A stretch of 32,447 bases of DNA from Williamsia sp. (GCA_015069695.1 JADCRZ010000057.1:1-32447); one strand, 5' to 3'. Shown: positions 7,634-16,676, counted from the first letter of the stretch. Program-made: numbers and translations. Notes: generated by a model not told the origin, from the sequence alone.

Positions 7634-9253
7634 GTGAAACCATCCCTCCTCAACCGACGCCAGTTTATTACCCGCCTGCAGGAAACACCCGAGTGGGACA
7701 TCATTGTTATCGGTGGTGGAGCCACCGGACTGGGAACCGCGCTGGATGCGGCTTCCAGGGGCTACAAAACACTTTTGCTGGAAGGGGCCGACTTTGCCAA
7801 AGGCACGTCCAGCAGAAGCACCAAGCTGGTGCATGGAGGCGTGCGCTACCTGGCACAGGGCAATATCCGCCTGGTGCTCGATGCCCTGCGCGAAAGAGGA
7901 AGACTGCTGAAAAATGCAGCCCACCTGGTGAGGCGCCAGTCGTTTGTCATTCCCTGCTATGGAATGTTCTCCAAGCTGAAATACCTGGCCGGACTAACCC
8001 TGTACGACTGGCTTTCGGGCAGGTACAGCTTTGGCAAATCAAGGCTGCTGGGCAGGAAAGAAACAGCGGAGAAGCTTCCTTCCATCCGCACCCAAAAGCT
8101 ATCAGGCGGCGTGGAATATTTCGACGGACAATTTGATGATGCCCGCCTCACGATCAACTTAGCACAAACCATCGCAGAACAGGGAGGTACCGTCATTAAT
8201 TACTGCAGGGTGACCGGCCTGCTAAAAGAAGGCGGAAAAGTAAGCGGTGTAGCGGCTTTTGATACAGAAGCAAAACAGGCGTATCAGCTCCGGGCCAAAG
8301 CAGTGGTAAATGCCACTGGGATATTTGTTGACGATGTTCTTCAAATGGATTCACCCGGCGCCCGGCCCCTGGTAAGACCCAGCCAGGGTGCGCATGTTGT
8401 TGTGCATGGTTCTTCCATCTGTAACGGAAGCGCCCTGATGATCCCCGAAACAAGTGACGGGCGCGTGCTCTTCGCCATCCCCTGGCACAACCACCTGCTG
8501 GTTGGCACAACCGACACCCCCATTGACCAGCACGCCCAGGAGCCCATCCCCTTAAAACAAGAAATTGATTTTATCCTCAGCACCTTACGGCAATATATAA
8601 ACGATGCACCCGGAAAGAAAGATATTCTCAGCCAGTTTGCAGGTCTGCGTCCACTGGCAGCATCTGCCGGCAACCAGGCCACCAAAGAAATCTCCAGGGA
8701 TCACAAACTGGTTATAAGTCCCTCCGGTTTGATCACCATCACAGGTGGCAAGTGGACCACCTACAGAAAGATGGCAGAGGAAACGATGGATAAGGCTATC
8801 AGCGTGGGAGCCCTGTCTCCCATACCATGCAAAACAAAAGATCTGCCGCTGCACGGCTGTACGCCGGAACCGGTAGCGGATCATACTTCTGTTCACGGCC
8901 GGCTGATTGAAGATCCGCTTGCTGTTTACGGTACCGATCAAACGCAGGTACGCCAGCTGATCGGGAAAGATGCCTCCCTGGGAACAAGGCTGGTAAGCGC
9001 ATTGCCCTATACCGAAGCCGAAGTGGTGTGGGCTGTGCGGCATGAAATGGCCAGAACGGTGGAAGATGTGCTGGCAAGAAGGATCCGCCTGCTTTTTCTG
9101 GATGCGCGTGCCGCCATGCAGGCAGCGCCGCGTGTAGCCATGCTGATAGCCAGGGAAGAAGGCTACGACGAAAGCTGGCAGAAAGAGCAGGTAAAAAGTT
9201 TTCTGCAACTTGCCCGAAATTATCTGATCGCAGATGGAGAAGAGAAAGAATGA
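7634..9253 (+). CDS. glpD: aerobic-type FAD-dependent glycerol-3-phosphate dehydrogenase
   Basis: Oxidises glycerol-3-phosphate to dihydroxyacetone phosphate at the membrane and passes electrons to quinone. The 539 residues fit the GlpD/GlpA family. The FAD-binding Rossmann motif IVIGGGATGLG lies at about residues 23-34, then LLEGADFAKGTSSRSTKL and HGGVRYL, both signatures of the family. Near residue 370, TITGGKWTTYRKMAEE is another conserved block, followed by the C-terminal helical DAO_C domain. The start is a GTG at 7634; no better ATG precedes the conserved N-terminus. It is first in a glpD-glpK-glpF operon on the + strand, 48 bp ahead of glpK. No GlpR repressor is nearby. Confidence 0.95.
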   Translation: MKPSLLNRRQFITRLQETPEWDIIVIGGGATGLGTALDAASRGYKTLLLEGADFAKGTSSRSTKLVHGGVRYLAQGNIRLVLDALRERGRLLKNAAHLVRRQSFVIPCYGMFSKLKYLAGLTLYDWLSGRYSFGKSRLLGRKETAEKLPSIRTQKLSGGVEYFDGQFDDARLTINLAQTIAEQGGTVINYCRVTGLLKEGGKVSGVAAFDTEAKQAYQLRAKAVVNATGIFVDDVLQMDSPGARPLVRPSQGAHVVVHGSSICNGSALMIPETSDGRVLFAIPWHNHLLVGTTDTPIDQHAQEPIPLKQEIDFILSTLRQYINDAPGKKDILSQFAGLRPLAASAGNQATKEISRDHKLVISPSGLITITGGKWTTYRKMAEETMDKAISVGALSPIPCKTKDLPLHGCTPEPVADHTSVHGRLIEDPLAVYGTDQTQVRQLIGKDASLGTRLVSALPYTEAEVVWAVRHEMARTVEDVLARRIRLLFLDARAAMQAAPRVAMLIAREEGYDESWQKEQVKSFLQLARNYLIADGEEKE

Positions 9254-9301
9254 TAGATTAACTTGCTCTGCGCGAACTGCCAACCAGCTAAAAGCTTCCA
9301 T

Positions 9302-10798
9302 ATGAACTTGCCCCAGTACATTCTCTCCTTTGACCAGGGAACGACAAGCTCCAGAGCCATTGTATTTAACCAGCAAGCCGATCCCATCGCCATCGCCCAA
9401 AAAGAGTTTACACAGATCTATCCCCGGCCGGGATGGGTGGAACACAAACCGGTTGAGATATGGTCTACACAGGCCTCTGTGGCTGCCGAAGCTGTACTGG
9501 CCGCAGGATTGCAGCCCAGCCAGATCGCGGCCATCGGCATCACCAACCAGCGGGAAACAACCATTGTATGGGACAGGGAAACCGGTGAGCCCATATACAA
9601 CGCGATTGTATGGCAGGACAGGCGCACGGCCGATTACTGCAACGGGCTGCGTGAACAGGGACTGGGTGAAATGATCCAGCAAAAAACAGGACTGGTGATA
9701 GATGCTTATTTCTCGGCCTCAAAAATAAAATGGATCCTTGATCATGTTGAAGGTGCAAGGGAAAAAGCGGCGGCCGGCCAACTGGCATTTGGCACCGTAG
9801 ATAGCTGGCTGGTCTGGAACCTGACCGGAGGCAAGGTACACGCAACAGATGTAACCAACGCTTCCCGGACAATGATCTTTAATATTCACACCCTGGAATG
9901 GGATGGGGAACTGCTGCAGCTGTTCGATATCCCGGCATCCATTCTTCCGCAGGTGCGCTCTTGCAGTGAAGTGTACGGCGAAACTGCCGGACAGATCCTG
10001 GCAGCCAGGATCCCGATCGCAGGCATCGCGGGTGATCAGCATGCGGCCTTGTTCGGACAAATGGGCATCCGGGAGGGCCTGGTAAAGAACACGTATGGAA
10101 CCGGCTGCTTTATGCTGATGAATACCGGTAACAAGCCGGTCGCTTCCCGAAATAACTTGTTAACTACCATTGCCTGGAAGCTGGGCAACGAAATAACTTA
10201 TGCCCTGGAAGGCAGCATCTTTATCGGAGGGGCCGTGGTGCAATGGCTGAGAGATGGCCTGGGCATTATTTCCTCATCGGCGGAAGTAGAAGAGCTGGCG
10301 CTCAAAGTAGCCGATAGTGGCGGCATCTATATAGTGCCTGCTTTTGCGGGCCTGGGCGCCCCCTATTGGAACGGGGCCGCCCGGGGTACCATTGTAGGCA
10401 TTACCCGGGGCATTACAGCAGCCCATATTGCGCGGGCAGCCCTGGAAAGTATTGCCCTGCAAACCCTCGATGTGCTCAAAGCCATGGAAGCCGACAGCGG
10501 CTCACCCATCCGGGAGCTGCGTGTAGACGGTGGCGCCTCTGTCAACAACCTGCTCATGCAGATACAGGCTGATATTGTGCAAACAGCCGTTGTGCGCCCG
10601 GAGATCACCGAAACCACCGCCCTGGGTGCGGCCTACCTCGCCGGACTGGCAGTAGGTTATTGGAAAAGCCTGGATGACATACAGGCTCAATGGAAGGTGA
10701 ACCGCCGGTTTACACCTGCCACCAACAGCCAGCCGGCTGATCAGGTAAAGCAATGGCAAAAAGCAGTCAAAGCCTGCATTGCCTGGACAGAAGCATAA
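9302..10798 (+). CDS. glpK: glycerol kinase
   Basis: Phosphorylates glycerol with ATP to glycerol-3-phosphate, feeding GlpD and trapping glycerol taken up by GlpF. The 498 residues match the usual length of about 500. FGGY-family features are the ATP/phosphate loop [12 protein letters not shown] at about 9-20, [17 protein letters not shown] and the [10 protein letters not shown] substrate region near residues 80-105, [11 protein letters not shown] near 245, and the adenosine motif [12 protein letters not shown] near 400. I start at the ATG at 9302 because family homology begins with [11 protein letters not shown]; the upstream start would add 13 unrelated residues. It lies between glpD (48 bp) and glpF (69 bp). 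Confidence 0.96.
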   Translation: MNLPQYILSFDQGTTSSRAIVFNQQADPIAIAQKEFTQIYPRPGWVEHKPVEIWSTQASVAAEAVLAAGLQPSQIAAIGITNQRETTIVWDRETGEPIYNAIVWQDRRTADYCNGLREQGLGEMIQQKTGLVIDAYFSASKIKWILDHVEGAREKAAAGQLAFGTVDSWLVWNLTGGKVHATDVTNASRTMIFNIHTLEWDGELLQLFDIPASILPQVRSCSEVYGETAGQILAARIPIAGIAGDQHAALFGQMGIREGLVKNTYGTGCFMLMNTGNKPVASRNNLLTTIAWKLGNEITYALEGSIFIGGAVVQWLRDGLGIISSSAEVEELALKVADSGGIYIVPAFAGLGAPYWNGAARGTIVGITRGITAAHIARAALESIALQTLDVLKAMEADSGSPIRELRVDGGASVNNLLMQIQADIVQTAVVRPEITETTALGAAYLAGLAVGYWKSLDDIQAQWKVNRRFTPATNSQPADQVKQWQKAVKACIAWTEA

Positions 10799-10867
10799 CC
10801 GGCAACCGGAAATCACCAGGCAATGGCCGTCCTTCGCTAAACACACAAAATCTCAAAATCTATACAC

Positions 10868-11602
10868 ATGTCTGAATTTACAGCAGAACTCGTCGGAACA
10901 ATGCTGTTGATCTTGCTGGGAAATGGCGTGGTTGCCAACGTGGTGCTAAAAGGAACAAAAGGAAACAATGGAGGATGGATGGTTATCACTACAGGGTGGG
11001 CCCTGGCTGTATTTGTGGGCGTGGTAGTGGCAGCCCCCTACAGCACAGCGCACCTGAACCCGGCCGTTAGCGTAGGACTGGCGATTGCAGGCAAATTCAG
11101 CTGGCTCAAGGTACTGCCCTTTATACTGGCACAAATCATCGGCTCCGTATTGGGGGCCCTGCTGGTATGGATCGTATACAGGGATCATTTCAATACAACA
11201 GAAGATCCGGATACCCAGCTTGCTGTATTCAGCACAGCACCCGCGATCAGAAATACCCTTTTCAATCTCCTCAGTGAAATTGTAGGAACTTTTGTGCTTG
11301 TATTTGTTGTGCTTTTCTTTACCAATGCTGAAGTGGGTACAGATACCAAAACACCCATCGGACTGGGTTCGCTGGGTGCACTGCCGGTGGCTTTCCTTGT
11401 TTGGGCCATCGGGCTCTCGCTGGGTGGCACTACCGGGTATGCCATCAACCCGGCGCGAGACCTGGGGCCCCGCATTGCACATACCCTGCTGCCGATCCGG
11501 CAAAAGGGCAGCAGCAACTGGCGTTATGCATGGGTGCCCATTATCGGCCCCTTTCTGGGAGCCGCGATTGCCGCCCTGTTATACTCGCTCCTCTCCCGTT
11601 AA
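10868..11602 (+). CDS. glpF: MIP-family aquaglyceroporin, glycerol facilitator
   Basis: An inner-membrane channel for glycerol and related small polyols. The 244 residues contain about six transmembrane helices and two half-helices carrying the NPA motifs: HLNPAVS (Asn64-Pro65-Ala66) and INPARDLGPR (Asn194-Pro195-Ala196). The Asp after the second NPAR is typical of glycerol facilitators rather than water-only aquaporins. Residues about 150-165 form a charged loop. It is third in the glp operon, so import, phosphorylation and oxidation of glycerol are encoded together. Confidence 0.95.
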   Translation: MSEFTAELVGTMLLILLGNGVVANVVLKGTKGNNGGWMVITTGWALAVFVGVVVAAPYSTAHLNPAVSVGLAIAGKFSWLKVLPFILAQIIGSVLGALLVWIVYRDHFNTTEDPDTQLAVFSTAPAIRNTLFNLLSEIVGTFVLVFVVLFFTNAEVGTDTKTPIGLGSLGALPVAFLVWAIGLSLGGTTGYAINPARDLGPRIAHTLLPIRQKGSSNWRYAWVPIIGPFLGAAIAALLYSLLSR

Positions 11603-11714
11603 GCTGCAATTGTTAACCGCATGTTATTACACCTGTCTACAATGTGAGTAAAAACGGCCAGCATAGCCTCATTCCGTACCATCATTTCTACACCCGCTCT
11701 TGCCCGGCCTGTTA

Positions 11715-11740
11715 GGATGCCCTATTTGGCATATTTTTTA
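11715..11740 (+). terminator. candidate terminator of the glp operon
   Basis: A short hairpin, ATGCC at 11717-11721 and GGCAT at 11728-11732 with a 6-nt loop, is followed by ATTTTTTA. It is 114 bp beyond the glpF stop, at the downstream end of an otherwise featureless gap. The stem is only 5 bp, so the evidence is modest. Confidence 0.4.
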
Positions 11741-11806
11741 TCCCAGGTATATACTGAATAAAAATTGCTTACACAAAGGAGTTATCTCTTTAAAAAATTT
11801 AATGTT

Positions 11807-12124
11807 ATGAAAACAATCATGTTCAAAGGAATTTGCACAGCAGCGGTTTGTATTGCGTTAAGCACATTTACAGCAAACAAGACACAGGCAGCCACAACCA
11901 ATCCCGGCGACACAAAAGTGAGCGCATCTTATTTTCAGGATTCCACCTCCCGCCGCGGCAACAAGGGCAACAGCGGCAGAATGAACAATGGCAGCAGAAT
12001 GAATGGCGGTAAAATGAGCGGTGATTCAACCGGCAGAATGGGTAACATGAAGGGCAAGAGCTCCGGTGGTTACAAAGGCAAAGGAAATAGCAAGTCAAAA
12101 ATGGATACTACACAAAGACAATAA
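11807..12124 (+). CDS. small secreted basic low-complexity protein
   Basis: A 105-residue protein of unknown function. Residues about 1-25 form a signal peptide (Lys-start, hydrophobic AAVCIALSTFTA core, ending near TQAA), so it should be exported. The mature part, about 75 residues, is almost all Gly, Ser, Asn, Arg, Lys, Met and Thr with imperfect repeats of the type GRMNNG / SRMNGGKMSGDS / TGRMGNMKGKS; no fold is expected. The ATG at 11807 is chosen because the signal sequence starts there; an upstream in-frame TTG would add 14 residues. AAAGGAG at 11775-11781 is too far away for a ribosome site for this ATG. It ends at a strong terminator and stands alone. Confidence 0.7.
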   Translation: MKTIMFKGICTAAVCIALSTFTANKTQAATTNPGDTKVSASYFQDSTSRRGNKGNSGRMNNGSRMNGGKMSGDSTGRMGNMKGKSSGGYKGKGNSKSKMDTTQRQ

Positions 12125-12150
12125 GCTGTAGCATCCGGATCAAATTATCC

Positions 12151-12188
12151 AAGGGCTGATCAATGAGATCAGCCCTTTTATTTTTTTC
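12151..12188 (+). terminator. Rho-independent terminator after the small secreted protein
   Basis: A perfect 11-bp stem (12151-12161 and 12167-12177) with loop AATGA is followed by a T-rich tract TTATTTTTTT. It lies 26 bp after the stop at 12124 and its tail runs into the 3' end of the convergent NYN gene. Strong for the + strand, weak for the minus strand. Confidence 0.85.
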
Positions 12189-12903
12189 TCAGTACAGGAT
12201 GGTTGCGTCCGTTGACGATGTTCTCCACCAGCTCAAAACTATCCAGGGAGGCAAACAAACCGGTCAAGGTCTTGAACCCATACGTGCGGCAATCAAAGCT
12301 GGGATCGAGTTTGCGCAGGTTGATGCCCAGGGTAGCAATGTTGACTTCATTGCTTTCATTGGCCGACATATTAAAGGCTTTGTGGATCAGGTTCATGTTG
12401 GGCGGCACTTTTGATTTTATCTTTTTTACCGCTTTGCTGCTGGCCGGCTCCTCCGCTTTTGTTTCAACCACTTCCAGGTTCTCACTATAGGTAAATATCT
12501 CACACGATTTTACAAAAGCCATGGGCGTTTTCTTTTCCCCGATCCCCATCACAAATACACCTTCTTCCCTGATCCGCTGGGCCAGGCCGGTGTAATCGCT
12601 GTCGCTTGACACCAGGCAAAACCCTTCTACCAGCTCATCATGCAGGATGTCCATCGCATCAATGATCAGGGCACTGTCTGTGGAATTTTTTCCGGATGTG
12701 TAGGAAAACTTCTGAATGGGGTTGAATGCCATCTCATTCAAAATGCTTTTCCAGGTATTCATCTGGGGCTTTGTCCAGTCGCCATATACGCGCCGGATGG
12801 TTACCTTGCCGTATTTGGAAGCTTCTTCCAGGATCAGGTGCAGCATCTTTGCCTGGGCGTTGTCGCCATCAACCAGCAGCGCGATCTTGTTGGTTTTGTT
12901 CAT
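12178..12903 (-). CDS. NYN-domain (LabA/DUF88-type) nuclease-like protein with OST-HTH/LOTUS domain
   Basis: A 241-residue probable RNA-acting protein. The N-terminal NYN (PIN-like) domain, about 1-140, shows the acidic residues of the family: LLVDGDN with Asp12 and Asp14, the STDSALIIDAMDIL block around Asp76, and LVSSDSDYTGLAQRIRE with Asp101/Asp103. A linker rich in Lys, Ala and Ser follows, then a C-terminal OST-HTH/LOTUS-like domain of about 70 residues (LIHKAFNMS and GINLRKLDPSFDCRTYGFKTL). The ATG at 12901-12903 is preferred over an upstream TTG at 12918. It lies 19 bp after the M1 peptidase stop on the same strand. Whether it is an active nuclease cannot be told from sequence. Confidence 0.88.
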   Translation of the reverse strand: MNKTNKIALLVDGDNAQAKMLHLILEEASKYGKVTIRRVYGDWTKPQMNTWKSILNEMAFNPIQKFSYTSGKNSTDSALIIDAMDILHDELVEGFCLVSSDSDYTGLAQRIREEGVFVMGIGEKKTPMAFVKSCEIFTYSENLEVVETKAEEPASSKAVKKIKSKVPPNMNLIHKAFNMSANESNEVNIATLGINLRKLDPSFDCRTYGFKTLTGLFASLDSFELVENIVNGRNHPVLRKK

Positions 12904-12922
12904 GCTGCAATTTAGCAAGCAT

Positions 12923-14881
12923 TTATTTTACCAGCTTTTTTATCATCAGCCGGCGTCCATCGATCCCGATCGTCAGCCAGTACACACCGGATGGCAACGC
13001 AGCAAAAGGAATAACGGAGAGCTGGTCGCTCCGGGCCAGTTCTCCTTCCATTTTGTACAGAAGCTGTGCGGCTGTATTGTACAACTGCAGGGAAAACCGG
13101 CGTCCTGCCGGGTTGGCGATGGATACCGTTACATGATCGGCAGGGGGATTGGGATAAATTTTTATATCGTTGATGCTGGCAGAAGAGGCAGGCAGTTTTC
13201 TAACTGTGTTGTTATTGGTGAGCAACCAAAGGGCGGGATCAAAAACGATCGTGTCCACCAGAAAACCTGCATCTACCCAAAATTCCTGTCCTGTATAAGT
13301 ATGGTCAAGCACAACCATTGTATCCCTTCCCGCTCTTTTTAATTGAAGCGGAACAGGCATCTCGTAAAAAGAAACAGAGGGATGCGAGGTGGTCTGATCT
13401 AATTTTATTTTAACCTGGTTGTTTTTATTTTCCATCCAGGTAACCTGGTAGCTTGGGAAGCCTTCTCCTTCGTACCAGTTGGCAAAAAAACGGGCAAAGC
13501 TTTTTCCGCTGATGCTTTCCAGGTTGCGCTGCAAACCAGCGGTGGTGGCTGTTCCGTATGAAATAAGCGGATCATTGAGGTATTGCTGCAGCGCTTTGAA
13601 AAATAAGCTGTCACCCAATTTCCACCTGATCATATGGAGTAAGTAGGACCCTTTCAGGTAGCTGAGGCGGGAATCAAAGATGCGGCCCGTCGTGCTTGTA
13701 TCGCTTACCCTTACGGAGCCGCCAGGCTGGGCAATGATTTTTGTTCTGACTGTATTCAGGTGCGCCAGCTTTTGGTCGGCAGCAAAGTTTTCCAGGTAGA
13801 TATACTGCATGTACTGCGCAAAGCCTTCGTTGAGCCAGATGTCCTGCCAGCTGCGGCAGGTAACCCGGTCGCCAAACCATTGATGCGACAGTTCATGCGC
13901 CACCAGCTGATCGTATGAACTGTTGATAAAACTGTTTGTCTGGTGTTCCATGCCACCGCCCCAGCCAAACTGGGTCTGGCTATAGCCTTCTTTTAAAAAC
14001 GGGTAAGGCCCGAACAAGGAAGAAAATTTCTGCAGGCAGCCCTTGGCGATGAGGGTGGCGCTTCTAAAATATTCAGCCGCACCGGCATAAGACCGCATGC
14101 GTACCGGCATCAGCGTATTGCCGATCAGTACGCTGTCTGTTTCGGTTACATAATTTGTAACCGCGATGGCTATCAGGTAAGAGGCGATCGGATAGCGGTG
14201 TTTCCAATAGGATGTCTTTTTATCACCCGCTATTTTTTCTTCAGTCAACACCCCATTGGAAGATGAATTATAAATGGCCGGGTAGGTAAGTATGACATCG
14301 ATAGAATCGGCTTTGTCGGCCTGGGCATTCTTGCAGGGCCACCAGTCTTTCGCGCCGTAGGGTTCAGACAGGGTCCATAGCACGGGCACATTGCCCTGGA
14401 CACCTGTAACAAAAGAACCAAACCCATCATCCACGGGTACGCCCTGGTAGGAGATGCTCAGCGAATCTTTCTGGCCAGCAGCGATTGTTTGCGGCAAGCG
14501 GATGGTCAGGCTGTTGTCGGCTCCTTGCTGGAAGGAGAGCTTGCTTCCCCTGTTCAACACACTGTCCACCGTTAAGGCATTGTGCAGGTCAAAGACGAGG
14601 CTGTTGGCAGCAGCCGTGCTGGTAAAATAGGCGGTTACCCTGCCGCTGATGTACCGCACAGCAGGATCAATGGTCCATTCGCACCGGTAGAAGTAAACAT
14701 CGAAATTGTTGGAGGCGACCGAAAGGGTGCGCAAAGCCGCTTCGTGCCGCCGCTCATACCCTCTTTGCTCAGCGGCTGCCATGCTTTCAACGCTGCGGAT
14801 ACCTTTCTGCTCAATGCCTTTCTGTGCTGCAGCTACAGCCACCTGTAAAAGGAGAAACAATGTAGTTACGATTTCTTTCAT
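12923..14881 (-). CDS. M1-family metallopeptidase with type IX secretion sorting domain
   Basis: A zinc aminopeptidase-like enzyme, 652 residues. The signal peptide is about 1-19 (MKEIVTTLFLLLQVAVAAAQ). The M1 catalytic region has HELSH at 329-333, with the third zinc ligand Glu352 in WLNEGFAQY, and the exopeptidase-type loop GGGMEH at about 308-313. The C-terminal about 80 residues (IYPNP, PSGVYWLTI, ending KKLVK) form a T9SS type A sorting domain, so the protein should be exported to the cell surface or medium. I start at the ATG at 14879-14881, where the signal peptide begins; upstream residues are not plausible. The downstream NYN gene lies 19 bp away; the radical SAM gene is divergent. 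Confidence 0.93.
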   Translation of the reverse strand: MKEIVTTLFLLLQVAVAAAQKGIEQKGIRSVESMAAAEQRGYERRHEAALRTLSVASNNFDVYFYRCEWTIDPAVRYISGRVTAYFTSTAAANSLVFDLHNALTVDSVLNRGSKLSFQQGADNSLTIRLPQTIAAGQKDSLSISYQGVPVDDGFGSFVTGVQGNVPVLWTLSEPYGAKDWWPCKNAQADKADSIDVILTYPAIYNSSSNGVLTEEKIAGDKKTSYWKHRYPIASYLIAIAVTNYVTETDSVLIGNTLMPVRMRSYAGAAEYFRSATLIAKGCLQKFSSLFGPYPFLKEGYSQTQFGWGGGMEHQTNSFINSSYDQLVAHELSHQWFGDRVTCRSWQDIWLNEGFAQYMQYIYLENFAADQKLAHLNTVRTKIIAQPGGSVRVSDTSTTGRIFDSRLSYLKGSYLLHMIRWKLGDSLFFKALQQYLNDPLISYGTATTAGLQRNLESISGKSFARFFANWYEGEGFPSYQVTWMENKNNQVKIKLDQTTSHPSVSFYEMPVPLQLKRAGRDTMVVLDHTYTGQEFWVDAGFLVDTIVFDPALWLLTNNNTVRKLPASSASINDIKIYPNPPADHVTVSIANPAGRRFSLQLYNTAAQLLYKMEGELARSDQLSVIPFAALPSGVYWLTIGIDGRRLMIKKLVK

Positions 14882-15037
14882 GCGACTCAGTCGATTTATC
14901 AAAGGCCTCTGTTGCTTTTCAACATATAGCAGCGTTTTAATCAGCAGCCCTGTACCCTCAACCAAATGTTCCGGCTAAAACGCTGCCGTACAGAAAAAAC
15001 TTGTCTTTTACCGGCATGACTTATTTTTACACTGATT
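14882..15037. promoter_or_regulatory. divergent promoter region with 11-bp inverted repeat
   Basis: The 156-bp gap between the M1 peptidase and radical SAM genes contains GCAGCGTTTTA at 14929-14939 and its exact reverse complement at 14976-14986, 36 bp apart. It could be an operator or a hairpin in a leader RNA. The + strand promoter is given separately. Confidence 0.45.
15001..15029 (+). promoter_or_regulatory. candidate Bacteroidota -33/-7 promoter of the radical SAM gene
   Basis: TTG at 15001-15003 is followed, after 18 bp, by TATTTTTA at 15022-15029 (consensus TAnnTTTG). The -7 box ends 8 nt before the ATG at 15038, so the transcript would have almost no leader. Confidence 0.45.
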
Positions 15038-16069
15038 ATGTTTACACGCAACTGGCATGATTACGCCAATTTGTTCTCTAAGTTAACCTTTCGCCGGGTA
15101 GGGAATGCGGTAAAAGTCTTTTCCAGCTATTACCTGAGCAAATGGACCCGCAAACCCATTCAATGGGGTTATCCTATCTCTATTTCTTTTGAGCCAACAA
15201 CGTCCTGCAATTTGCGTTGCCCTGAGTGCCCGAGCGGTTTGCGTGCCTTTACACGCAATACCGGCATGCTGAAACGGGATTTCTTTACTGAAACAATCGA
15301 CCAGCTGTATAAGGAACTGGTATACCTGGTGTTTTACTTCCAGGGCGAACCTTATCTGAACCCGGCCTTTCTGGATATGGTTAAATATGCAGCCGGCAAA
15401 GGCATCTACACGGCCACTTCCACCAATGCCCATTACCTAACCGATGCCAACGCCAAAAGAACGGTAGAAAGCGGGCTCGACAGGCTGATTATCTCCCTTG
15501 ACGGCACTACTCAGGAAGTGTACCAGCAGTACCGTGTGGGCGGCCAGCTGACCAAAGTGCTGGAAGGTGCCCGGAACATTGTAAAATGGAAGCGGGAGCT
15601 GAAAAGCAAAACGCCCTTTGTTGTTTTCCAATTCCTGGTAGTTAAACCCAATGAGCACCAGATCGAAGAAGTAAAGCAGCTGGCCAAAGAGATCGGTGTA
15701 GATGATGTGTGGTTAAAGACAGCACAGGTATATGATTATGAAAACGACCCCAACCAGCTGATCCCGACGATCGGGAAATACAGCCGTTACAAGAAGGACA
15801 AGACAGGTGAGTACCAGTTCAAAAACCGGCTGAACAACCACTGCTGGCGGCTTTGGCAGGGTACGGTTATTACCTGGGACGGACTGCTTGTTCCCTGCTG
15901 CTTCGACAAAGATGCCCAGCATAAACTGGGTGATTTAAAGCAGCGGCCTTTCCGCGATGTATGGCAAAGTCCGGAATATAGTTATTTTCGCAGCCAGGTA
16001 CTGGGGAGCCGCAAGAACATCGATATCTGCGCCAACTGCAGTGAAGGCACAAAAGTGTGGAGCAGTTAG
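15038..16069 (+). CDS. radical SAM protein with SPASM domain
   Basis: A 343-residue enzyme that should use a [4Fe-4S] cluster and S-adenosylmethionine. The cluster motif CNLRCPEC has Cys57, Cys61 and Cys64. The barrel includes FQGEPYLNP and LIISLDGTTQEVYQQYR. The C-terminal SPASM-like region carries Cys269, the pair Cys287/Cys288 and Cys331/Cys334, enough to bind auxiliary cluster(s). The substrate cannot be inferred, and no RiPP precursor peptide is evident beside it. A MarR regulator (96 bp downstream) and an M61 peptidase follow on the same strand. The ATG at 15038 sits 8 nt after a candidate -7 box. Confidence 0.9.
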   Translation: MFTRNWHDYANLFSKLTFRRVGNAVKVFSSYYLSKWTRKPIQWGYPISISFEPTTSCNLRCPECPSGLRAFTRNTGMLKRDFFTETIDQLYKELVYLVFYFQGEPYLNPAFLDMVKYAAGKGIYTATSTNAHYLTDANAKRTVESGLDRLIISLDGTTQEVYQQYRVGGQLTKVLEGARNIVKWKRELKSKTPFVVFQFLVVKPNEHQIEEVKQLAKEIGVDDVWLKTAQVYDYENDPNQLIPTIGKYSRYKKDKTGEYQFKNRLNNHCWRLWQGTVITWDGLLVPCCFDKDAQHKLGDLKQRPFRDVWQSPEYSYFRSQVLGSRKNIDICANCSEGTKVWSS

Positions 16070-16165
16070 CGGGCAGTTGGTGAGAAAGCAGCCTGCCAAG
16101 CCGCCTGTGCCTGGCAGCAAACCCCTGTACGTCTCGGAGCACGTAACTTTTATCCGTATGAATTT

Positions 16166-16651
16166 ATGAGCATCGACAACGAAATCAAACAAAAGAACTT
16201 TCGCAATGAGCACCAGAAAGCCTTCATCAATCTGATCTATACCTACAACTGGATAACGGAAAGATCGCGGCCTATCTTTGAACGGTATGATATTACCTCC
16301 CAGCAGTTCAATATCCTGCGCATCCTGCGGGGAGCCAGCCAGCCCTTGTCCACCATGCAGATCCGCCAGCGCATGCTGGATAAAATGAGCGATACCAGCC
16401 GCCTGGTAGACCGCATGATCAAAAAAGGATTTGTAAAAAAAGTGGTCTGCAAATCAGACAAGCGCCTGGTGGACATTACGATCGCAGAAAAAGGCAGGAA
16501 GCTGCTTGAGCAAATGGAACAATGCGAAGAAGAGATGGATGCCATCATAAAAAATATTTCCGAAGAACAGGCCACGGCCCTGAACAAGCTGCTCGATACC
16601 ATCCGCCACACAGATGGCAGCCCAGACGGAAGCAACGGCACCACGTGTTGA
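16166..16651 (+). CDS. MarR-family transcriptional regulator
   Basis: A 161-residue dimeric winged-helix regulator. N-terminal helices (LIYTYNWITERSRPIFERY) precede the DNA-binding region, about 45-115: QQFNILRILRG, the recognition helix segment MSDTSRLVDRMIKKGF, and the wing with SDKRLVDITIAEKGR. Ligand unknown. Its stop (TGA, 16649-16651) overlaps the likely -33 TTG of the following M61 gene. TAACTTTT at about 16144-16151 could be part of its promoter. It may act on itself, the radical SAM gene or the M61 gene, but no operator can be assigned. The C-terminus is polar and probably disordered. Confidence 0.92.
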   Translation: MSIDNEIKQKNFRNEHQKAFINLIYTYNWITERSRPIFERYDITSQQFNILRILRGASQPLSTMQIRQRMLDKMSDTSRLVDRMIKKGFVKKVVCKSDKRLVDITIAEKGRKLLEQMEQCEEEMDAIIKNISEEQATALNKLLDTIRHTDGSPDGSNGTTC

Positions 16652-16676
16652 TCTCCGGTGTGTCTGGCTAAAATTG
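16648..16676 (+). promoter_or_regulatory. candidate Bacteroidota -33/-7 promoter of the M61 peptidase gene
   Basis: TTG at 16648-16650 is separated by 18 bp from TAAAATTG at 16669-16676 (consensus TAnnTTTG with one mismatch). The -7 box ends 7 nt before the ATG at 16684. The -33 element overlaps the MarR stop codon. The geometry matches that of the radical SAM gene. Confidence 0.5.

Noticed and set aside
11760-11806. AAAGGAG at 11775-11781 as a ribosome site
   Set aside because: It is 25 nt from the ATG at 11807, too far, and the upstream start would lose the signal peptide context.
12923-14881. GGMEH in the M1 peptidase instead of the textbook GAMEN motif
   Set aside because: GGMEH/GGMEN variants are common in secreted M1 peptidases of Bacteroidota and M61 has the same GMEH, so this is not unusual.
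16093-16117. CTGCCA/TGGCAG hairpin between the radical SAM and MarR genes
   Set aside because: A 6-bp stem with a 13-nt loop and no U-tract is not enough to call a terminator.
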